Assembly: GCA_030144725.1 (NCBI GenBank)
Contig: JASKMD010000010.1
Coordinates: 1,928,347-1,992,346, forward strand
Length of the DNA: 64,000 nt
Reading direction: 5' to 3'
From: Haematococcus lacustris
Lineage: Eukaryota; Chlorophyta; Chlorophyceae; Chlamydomonadales; Haematococcaceae
Shown: positions 56,379 through 64,000 of the stretch, one piece after another
Position numbering within the stretch: the stretch's first letter is position 1
Layout: each line of letters starts with the position of its first letter
Notes under the pieces: generated by a model
The model's database searches: none
What the model saw: only the letters and a program-made list of their open reading frames with translations
Told to the model about the DNA's origin: nothing
Made by a program: the position numbers and the translations under genes

Positions 56379-58056
56379 CTTCAGCCTGGCATGTGATGCC
56401 CAGCTCCTCCTCCTGCCGCCCCAGCACTGCACACAGCGCCTGGGCCAGGTGGGCATAAGCGTTCAAAGCTGCTGGATCCGCTGGATAAGGAGTGCTGCAA
56501 CCTTGAACATGGCGCCCTGTGCTGCTCCCTTTCTCCCTGCCCCTGCCCCTGGCCCGTCCTCTGTTGCTGCTGCATCTGCCACTGTTATGGCCCAGGCCTT
56601 GACTGTCCTCTGCAGTGCTGCTGTTCAAGGGGGTGGGCTTAGCGGGCAGGGGCCCAGGCCAGCCTGTCACCACCGGGCTGCTGGCCAGCAGGCCAGCCAG
56701 CTGGTCAGGGCAGGAGGTGGTGACCTTGTCTCGCAGCCAAGCAAGCACATCCTGGCTAGAATGAGTGATGTCGTAGTCTTCATACACGTTGAAGATGACC
56801 AGCCGTCCCAGGTGCAGCATGCAGCGCACAAACTGCACACGCTGGGCCTGTGCCTGAGGGTGGCCTGCTGCCTGCATCACCGTCACTGCAGTGCTCAGCC
56901 CCAGCAGCAGCCCAGGCAGGGTGGCATGCAGCCGGGCAAGGGCTAGGTATTTTTTTGAGCGCTGATCCACACAGTGTTGGGCCAAGCAGATGGCCAGGCG
57001 CAGGCTGAGCAGCAGGCAGGCGCTGCAGCGGTGGTAGCCAGGTGGCAGCTGTGTGGTGGTGGAGGTGTGGGCGATGGTTGCAGTGTCAAGGTGCTGAGGG
57101 TGAGGGCGAATGGGGAGTGACTGCAAGGCTGCCAGCACCAGCAGCATGGCGCGGTGCATGCTGTCCCACACACGCAGCAGGGGGTCACCCTGCATGGGCA
57201 ACACATCAGGCATAGCTGCAGGGAGGTGAGGAGAGCAAGAGGAGGTGTTTCTGGGCCAGTTGTCGCGTCAGGCAAAGCATGGGTTTCGGCTGGGAAGAAC
57301 TCTCAGGGGGCAGCATACGCTCATCAACATATCAAAAACGAATGACGGTGCAGCTCCCTGCTGCTTGGCATCACGGTGCTGCTTTGTCCATCCGTCTATC
57401 ACTGGCATCAGGGGGTTTATTACTCTATATGTCTAGCACTGCACCAGGGTGACACCTACATTTTGGGTCCTGCCTGCTGATTGTGAAGCTCACCTCCAGG
57501 CTGTTGTCATGGTCCCGCTCCAGGGCACTCACAAAGGACAGCAGCTGGCTGCCTGGCACTGACCACTGGCTTTGACTGAGCTGCTTAGCCAGTGCTTCAC
57601 TGGGAGGAGGCAGCTTGAGCGCATGTGACCCTGGCCAAGACAAGAGGTAGCAAAGCTGAGCTGCTCTGATGTCATGGAGGGCCAGCACCACGTCCAGCAC
57701 CTCCTGGTCTGTCAGCAGCAGTGTGCACAGCTCCCCAGCTGATATGCTGCCAGGGGCTGAGGGTGTGGGTACAGTAGCAGCTGAATCCGCTTTGTGGGCA
57801 GCAGGGTCGGAGGAAGAAGGCTGGGCGCCCATGGCCTGAGGTGTAAGGCGAGAGGAGGCAGTCTGAGCAGCCGTGGCTTGCTCGATTCCTCGATGCAGCA
57901 GGTGGCATGCTGCTTCCAGGCACTGCACGTACGCGCCTGCAGCCTTGATCGCAGCTGTCAGTACTTGTGCTGCGTGAAGTACGCAGAGAGCAACGCACCA
58001 GGCCGCTGATCCGCAGTGAAGGCCGGACCCGCGAGCCGCAGCAGAGCTTCACGCAT

Positions 58057-58885
58057 TAAGGAGCCTCAAAGTAAAGGGCATGCTGGTGCACCAGGCTTGT
58101 GAAAATTGCAGTATTTCATGAAATCTTGCACTGAAATCTTTCACGCGCAAGAAATGAAACTTTCACTGCAACAAATGAAATCCCGGTAGCAGTAGCGGCC
58201 AGCCAGCCCACTCTAGCCATGCCATGCCCACACACCACACCTCCTATCGTCATACAGAATGGCCTTTATTTTCATCGTCTTACACTGCCAACCAGCCAAA
58301 CCAGCAGGGCTTTGTGGAGGACTCAGGCAGGACTGCATAAGTATGTGAAAACTTTCGATAGTGCGCTGTCCAGTTTTGAGCATAATCGAACTCTGTGCTT
58401 TTACCTGTCCGTTCTGATACACCTTTTACATCACAAGAGCACAGTAGGCAGTGAGGGGGAAGGAAGAGAAGGGTGAAGCATCGATCATAGACCAAGTTCG
58501 ACGGCAGGATATGGGGGAGTGATGAGGCATGAGGAAGAGTTTTGTTCTTGCCTCATACAGTGAGGGACCATGGGCACAGCTGCTGATGTCTTCATACACA
58601 ACGTAATTCAGCAGCCTAGCTTTGGCCTCGCCTAGCAGAAGAGGCTTGAACAAGCTTATGAACCACACCTCCCACACTCCCAACTCCTTCCACAACACCT
58701 CCCTCGTCAGCTTGCAAAGGCACAACCAGATCCCCTCGTTAGGGGTGGTGTTTTGTCTGTTAGGTAATATGCTCCCATGCACAAGGCATGGGCGCTTTCC
58801 ACCTACAATATTGTGACAGGGGCATGGCAAACATGCACTAATCATAGGCTGATGACAGCTGCAATGGGGGCACACACTACTGTGC
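58057..58885. other. junction of units 5 and 6, GLYAT-like gene absent
   Basis: Where units 1-4 have the GLYAT-like gene there is none. 58100-58190 is AT-rich with repeated GAAATCTT and GAAAT motifs. 58200-58640 is unique and shows no supported gene. 58640-58885 is the Fanzor-like 3' module. Confidence 0.45.
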
Positions 58886-58889
58886 CACA

Positions 58890-59410
58890 GGCTGCTGCTG
58901 CTGCTCTTAAGCCTTGGGTGGCCGGACTTGCAGCCGCTTATAGGCCAGGCCTGGGTACTCCTTGCCCTTGGCCCATGGCTGCTCTCCCAGATTCGCTTCT
59001 GTTCAATGCTGCATTGCAGTCCCTGTCTACTCTCACCTGCCTGGCGGTGGTGGCTTGGCTTTGGCAGCCTTGCCCTTGGCCCTGCCTTTGCCCTTGGTGG
59101 GCTGAGTAGGCTCAGCTGCCTGCTCAGCATTGGTGCGCTTGCTGTGCTTGGCTGGCGGGGAGTGCTGGGCACAGGCTCTGAGGCTGCTGGCTGTGTGACT
59201 GCCTGGCTGCATGGGGCTGTGGCATCATACAGGGGTCCACAACTGGGCACCACATCAGGCCCCGCACTGGCTGATCACGCCGCTGGCTCCATGCAAGACA
59301 CAGCAGGCGGTGGGCTAGCCTGCAAGCCTGGTACGCCTACATGTTCTCACAGGGTTGCTAGCCATTCACTGCTGAGCTGTCTTAAGCCTGAGCCCTGCCC
59401 CGCCACTCTC
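58890..59410 (-). pseudogene. TnpB/Fanzor-like remnant with RuvC-III-like motif (unit 6)
   Basis: On the - strand, 59160-59060 encodes a Lys-rich linker (KRTNAEQAAEPTQPTKGKGR). It is followed, across a short insertion with stops, by DCNAALN (about 59020-59000), which fits the D-x-NAA-x-N RuvC-III motif of TnpB/Fanzor. Then comes a GKEYPGLAYKRLQ tail in another frame. The VDEFRTN part is missing here. Together with the copies at 16.1 and 47.5 kb it gives the motif order of one ancestral protein. Confidence 0.55.
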
Positions 59411-59465
59411 AGCATACCAGCCCCCAGTGTAATGGTCTGTGCCATGAGTCCAGCAAACGCCATGA

Positions 59466-61182
59466 TCAAAGCTTTGGGAGGCACAGCCTCATCAGCTCTG
59501 GTGGGCCTCTGCCCCTATCCAGGGTCAGCCGCCCAGGCTGCCAGCCTTGAGGTGCAGGTGCGACTAGGTGTGGCAGCCGCAGCTTCTTGGCCGCGCCCTG
59601 CAACACACTTGCCAAGCTGGCCTCAGCCGGGGTGCCTGCTGCCAGCGCCTGCCAGCTCCACACCTGCTCTGGCTCCACGCGGGTCAGCAAGTCACAAAGG
59701 CCTTGCTCTATTACCTTCACCTCATCTGCTTGCACGGAAGCAATGGCTGCTAGCCAGGTGTCCAGGGGCAGTGCCACCGTCAGTACCAGGGTCAAGCAGG
59801 CGAGCAGCCGCTCAGCCTCAGGCGACATGCTGGAGGGAGCCTGCTGTAAACCTTGAAGCAGGAACTTATGGCTGTCGGCAAGCGTACGACACCCCTGCAA
59901 CCTTTTGTGCTCCAGCGACCCCTTCAAGCCAGGGGTGGTGATGCAGAGGAGATGGCACACTCTATCCAGCAGCCTGGTGCACCAGCCCTCCACCAGGCTG
60001 TTGCCGCAGGGCAGCCAAGCGGCAGGCTGGGCAGCCAAGCCAGCAGGACCCACCACACTGGATAAGGCCAAGACCTCGATGACACGCCCAAACAAGTCCA
60101 GCGACGTTCCACAAGAAGCAAAGAACGAAAATGTATTTGTACCGGTCTCCTCGATCACCACTGTTTGAAACGTGCACCAATGATGGTGCATCATCTGCAA
60201 GGGGCACAACACAAGCACTACACACAATAAACAACAGTAACCAAGCATGGACCTGGCTATTGACCGGTAGAGCATGGAGCAAGCAAGAAGGGAGCAGGCA
60301 AACGTGCTGACCACGAAGTAGGACATGATACAAGACAGGGAGGCGTGCGGGTACACAGTACCTTCCCTGCTACCTAGCCTAACCCAGTCTGCCCCAACCC
60401 ATTCCTGTCGCTGCCGTCGTGGCTCCTCAATCGCCTGCTCACCTGCAGCATGCCCTCCATGCCCCACACCAGGTCCAGGGCCAGGGGCGCCAGCTGCTGG
60501 GCTGAGGGCGGCTGGTGGAGCACCTTTGGCATGTCATTTGCGGCGTCTAGCGCAGCTTTGCATTGTCCATCGCTTCTTGTAAACGATGCGCCTGACAGCT
60601 GTTCATAGCGTCCAGGCGGCGCAAGCAGAAGCATCCACACAAAACACACACGGGTAATGGTGGTGGAGAGTGTTTGCTCCAGCTCTGGTGCGCGCTCCAG
60701 CTCTGGCGCGTCGTCGAGCAGCAGCGCCAGGGTTGTGTACGAGTGCGCTCCAGCCGCAGCAGTGCGGGCCAACACCCGCAGCATGGCTGGCCGACACCTC
60801 TGATCAGGCCAGAGCTGCACCATCAGTTTCATTGTGCGACAGAGTGCGAAGTATAGGACCCTGATGCTGTGAGGAAACGAGCTAGGGCTTGTGACTGAGC
60901 TGATTTTGACAGCAAGCCGAACTGCAACAATGCAGGCTTGAAACACCGTCACACTGCGCGGCAGCACGCTGAGGATGACACTTTGGAGTGATGAAGTACT
61001 TGCACTGGGGGAGGGAGGTGAGGGGCCCAAGGTGGTGACTGCACCAGGATGGCTGGGGGCTGACACTGCCTCCAGAATGCGCACTATGCACAGGAGGCAG
61101 TCCCATTCTTGTACCAAAGGACCAATCGTTGCTGGTGCTAGGCTCGAAACCTCTTCTTGTAGCACCCTCCATGCTTCTGGTT
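59466..61182 (-). CDS. unknown five-exon gene, copy 6, exons 4 and 5 only
   Basis: Exon 4 at 61182-60443 and exon 5 at 60194-59466, both open and spliced in phase (GTGAGC donor, CTTGCAG acceptor, 248-bp intron). The exon 4 acceptor is kept, but the first codon after it changes Gly to Glu (EPEAW). The exon 5 start reads MMHHHW. The unit continues with intron 3 modules to at least 63255, so exons 3 to 1 probably lie beyond the right edge; intactness cannot be judged. Exon 4 is 9 nt shorter than in copy 1. Confidence 0.65.
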
Positions 61183-61329
61183 CTGCGTACATGATGCATG
61201 CATGCACATGCAGCTGTGACATATAACCACAAGTGGACAAATTTCTAATGTTCTTGTTGCTGCATGGTGTGTGCAAGGGTTGACAAGTGAATGAATAAAA
61301 CTGGAGCCAGTGGCAGCCAACTGCCTCTA

Positions 61330-62100
61330 TGGAGTGCCAACTATTGAGGCTATTGATATGTCAGAAGCAGGGTGCAATTTCTCCTCGATTAATTAGATTA
61401 GATTTCCTCATGAAATTAGTCCCAGTCGTATTGGTTTTTAGGTCGTGTTCAGTCGGCCAATCCGGCTTGCCAGCTGGTCGGCCGCAAGCCAGCAAGCTGG
61501 CTGCGATGGCCCTCGCTCTGCCGAACCAACCTCAGTAAGCTGTTGTGCTGGAAGCACCAGGGCTAACATGTTTGCAAATACTAGGAATTTTCAGCTTGGC
61601 CATTGCAAGGCTTGCCCGCGAGATCCGGCGACAGACGTGACGTCTCAATCATGAGCCAGACAAGCGGAGATGCACTATGCTCAACCCACGCTGCAGCGTA
61701 CGTCGTAACCCCAACTCATTTCAAGCTTCCATGGGCTGGTACCCATGCCTGAGATGTCTTTTTGACTATTGCGACTACACGCTTGCTGTCCATGCACATT
61801 ACGACTGCTACGGTATGGCCAGCGTGGTATCAAAGCTATGGGGCAGTTGGCATCAAGAATGCAAACAAGTCTACATCCATGCAAACATTACGAAGTGTGC
61901 ATCAAACTTGGCCTCAAAGGTGTGGCTCACGGAATCACAGCTGAAACCATAACCTCCCAATCCTCTTGAACTACTCGTGTGTGGCACGAACGGGCTTGTG
62001 TAGGCAGCTGTTAGGATAACTAAACGAATTAGTGTGCTCCTTCAGGAAATGAACTTTGGTGGGAAACGTCTCGTCAAGTCACGACTTATTAGACGACCTA
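61330..62100. other. insert specific to unit 6, no recognised gene
   Basis: Homology to the other units breaks off near 61330 and resumes near 62105 (GAGACAGATGGTGTCTTGG, as at 5290). The insert is less GC-rich. Its largest frame, 61677-61952 on + (91 aa), has several Cys and Tyr but no homology I know. No clear terminal repeats were found. Confidence 0.4.
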
Positions 62101-62104
62101 ATGA

Positions 62105-62990
62105 GACAGATGGTGTCTTGGTGTGAGTGCACATCACACGCCTCCACCCCCTCCCTCTGCCTCACCCCCAGCGGCAGCAGGCCCTTATTGTGCTCCGCAT
62201 CGGCATATGCCTAGTTGTGAAGCGGGAGTAATCCACCATTGCAGAATTGGGGGGGGCTGACCCTGGTGCCACCTAGGCAGTCAGTGCAGCCGTTGAGGTG
62301 TGGGGTGTGGCACAGGCCAGCCAGTGACAGACAAGCTGGCCAAGTGGAGGCTGAGCAGGGGCCAAACGCAGCAGGCTAGTGGCTTGAGCGAGCATAGTGG
62401 CCACACCACCCAGCGGTGGTAAGCCGGTATGTGGCCCCACCTTCAACACCTGACATTAGCCGGCACAGCTAGCACCTCTGTGGTGGCAAAGCTGTGCCTC
62501 CACATCACCATCATGCTGGCCACTAGGGGCGCTGTCTGAGGTGTAGAACCTGCACTCACGGTTTTGCACACCTAGCAATGACTCAGGCTGTGTAAGTGCA
62601 GGAGCTTAGTGACTCGCAGGATTGGGGTGTGATGTCCATGACCTCACCATCCCCAAAGAACACCCCCAACATGAGCATCAGGTACAGTATGCAATGAACT
62701 GCTGAACCTGTGCGCATGGTGGCCTGCTGCCTGCATCACTGTCACTGCAGTGCTCAGCCCCAGCAGCAGCCCACGCAGGGTGTTGTGCAGCCGGGCAAGG
62801 GCTGAGTCCTTGTCCAGGGGGTGCTCAACACAGTGCTCAAGACAGGGCGCAGGCTGAGCAGCAGGCAAGCGCTGCAGCGGTGGTAGCCAGGTGGCAGCTG
62901 GGTGGTGGTGGAGGTGTGGGTTGTGGCTGCAGGGTCAGGTTGATGAGGGTGAGGGCAGATGGGGAGCGATTGCAAGGCTGCTGTGGCGGC
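62105..62990. other. intron 3 of copy 6: shared modules and exon-3 relic
   Basis: 62330-62470 is the GTGGCCACACCACCCAGC module. 62680-62990 is the exon-3 relic, with PPGYHRCSACLL readable on - near 62900-62870. Earlier positions match 5290-5560 of unit 1. Confidence 0.5.
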
Positions 62991-63255
62991 TGACTTCCAG
63001 ATGGTGGCAGAGAAGCTCACCCCAGCCACAGCATCAGGGTGTGTTGTGCACCTGACTAACTATTTGCATGGCACTGACACCATGGCCAATGTCACAGCCA
63101 AAAGTAAGCCACCTCATCGGTGGCAAGAGATGCACACAAGCGCAGCCTTGGCGACACTGGCCCTCAAGGTCACCTGGCAGATGGCATCGACCACCTCTTG
63201 CGAGCGTGCATGGAGGATCTACAGCTTTGTTCACAACCCTGCCGCAACCGGCTGA
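62959..63255 (+). pseudogene. conserved + strand ORF segment, antisense in intron 3
   Basis: An open frame of 98 aa with VAEKLTPATASGCVVHLTNY and KVTWQMASTTSCERA. Related sequence is present at 5840-6050, 19200-19970, 31510-31740, 41500-41790 and 55490-55770, in varying states of decay. This unit-6 copy and the 19.4-kb copy have the longest frames. I do not recognise the protein. It may be an exon of a gene that was caught in the duplicated unit. Confidence 0.3.
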
Positions 63256-63489
63256 CAGCCAGCAATACGGAAATGCTCACGCAACTGTACTATCAATTGC
63301 AGGGGTGGCATGCTGAGCAGGAGGAGGGGGAGGAGGAGGAGGCTTCAGAGGGAGAGTTGCCTCAACAGCTGCAAGCTATTATTGTTTGTGCTTGTGCTTG
63401 TGTTCGCAGATCGACGCGCCAAGTCGTGACCGCGCATTAAACATGACACACGGCACGTAGAATGGCATAAGGCCAGACCTCTCTGAAAG

Positions 63490-63600
63490 GTAAGCCCCTT
63501 GCCCTTGTTGCCCCGCACATAGCCTGCACACCTTGCCCTTGTTGCCCCGCACATAGCCCGCACACCTTGCCCTTGTTGCCCCGCATATACCATTGCAACA
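63490..63600. repeat. 34-bp tandem repeat, about three copies
   Basis: Unit CCTTGCCCTTGTTGCCCCGC plus ACATAGCCCGCACA, three times, with further scattered CCCCGCACATAGC motifs to 63710. Not a gene. Confidence 0.8.
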
Positions 63601-64000
63601 CGATTAGGATTTGTCCTTGACGCCCATACAACAGCGCCCACAGTCCCGCACATAGCCCGCATAGCACAAGTTGCCCTGGTTGCCCCGCACATAGCACACA
63701 GCCCACAACGCACAAATTGCCGCACTCCGCCCAAATGTACCCGTGCCCAATGTACTTGCAGGTATCGCAGGCCGGGGCGATTAACAAATTCCGTGTCCAC
63801 GTGGAGCTTCATTGCTCTCACAGCCCCAGCCCAAGAGCCCTGGCGACCTCTAGGGCTGGGTAGGGTTGGTTTGTGTCGCCAGGCTGTCAACCTTTAAGCA
63901 ATTACGCTGTTAGTTTTGATGAGGTGCCCAGTGGTCTGTCCCGGGAAAGTGCCATCTACGTGGGGGCTGCAGTCATCAAGGGTGCGACCGAGGATGCTAC
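63601..64000. other. right edge, no gene seen
   Basis: Sequence of ordinary complexity with decayed repeat motifs to 63710. No frame with recognised homology. Confidence 0.4.

Larger units (their letters stand above)
47857..58056 (-). pseudogene. unknown five-exon gene, copy 5, frameshifted last exon
   Basis: Exons: 58056-57999, 57936-57494, 57189-56379, 49689-48959 and 48441 to 47857. Exon 2 is 42 nt longer than in copy 1 and exon 3 is 6 nt longer; both keep phase. In exon 5 a 16-bp tandem duplication (47891-47906 and 47907-47922) shifts the frame, so translation ends at 47857 after an unrelated tail. The usual C-terminus continues in another frame to 47670. The predicted product is 875 aa and lacks the last 50-60 conserved residues. 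Intron 3 (49690-56378) is enlarged by a copia retrotransposon. It may still make a truncated protein. Confidence 0.7.

Overview
Nuclear DNA of a green alga, not a prokaryote. The window is GC-rich and full of micro- and minisatellites. It carries spliced genes with GT-AG introns and polypyrimidine/CAG acceptors, a Ty1/copia element, hAT-type and MITE-like elements, and TnpB/Fanzor-like remnants. The style of its repeats and of the Fanzor-like tails suggests a chlamydomonadalean close to Haematococcus; that is inference from recall, not a search result.

Layout. 1-914 is simple repeat and 1264-2250 is a 60-bp minisatellite. From about 2.8 kb to the end the window is a head-to-tail array of six copies of one unit, each 7-12 kb. 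Left to right on the + strand a unit holds: (i) a decayed fragment of a TnpB/Fanzor-like gene on the - strand; (ii) a five-exon gene on the - strand that I do not recognise, with predicted products of 915, 912, 910 and 898 aa in copies 1-4; (iii) a short interval; (iv) a divergent + strand gene for a glycine N-acyltransferase-like (GLYAT/GNAT) protein. The five-exon gene lies at 3391-8137, 16415-22237, 29198-33713, 37473-43512 and 47857-58056, with a partial sixth copy at 59466-61182. Its exons join in phase in all copies, and copies differ by indels in multiples of three. Copy 5 is the exception: a 16-bp duplication shifts its last exon. The GLYAT-like partner is damaged in every copy and missing beside copies 5 and 6.

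Mobile DNA has invaded the array. A 4.1-kb hAT-type element (11257-15367, 8-bp target duplication) separates units 1 and 2; it carries a coiled-coil gene and a nested TA-flanked element. A second TA-flanked element lies at 27305-27756. A 226-bp MITE interrupts the copy-4 GLYAT-like gene, with empty sites in the sister copies. A hAT transposase relic sits in intron 3 of copy 4. A Ty1/copia element with several lesions fills intron 3 of copy 5, and its primer-binding site matches the anticodon arm of initiator tRNA-Met. A 705-bp (CCCCTG)n tract with a PHD-like fragment lies between the two genes of unit 2.

Function. The GLYAT-like proteins should be acyl-CoA:amine acyltransferases of the GNAT fold if any copy is still active. 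The partner family is helical, has an Arg/Gly-rich linker and a hydrophobic segment near its C-terminus, and shows no domain I can name. The repeated divergent pairing hints at shared control, but nothing here proves joint function.
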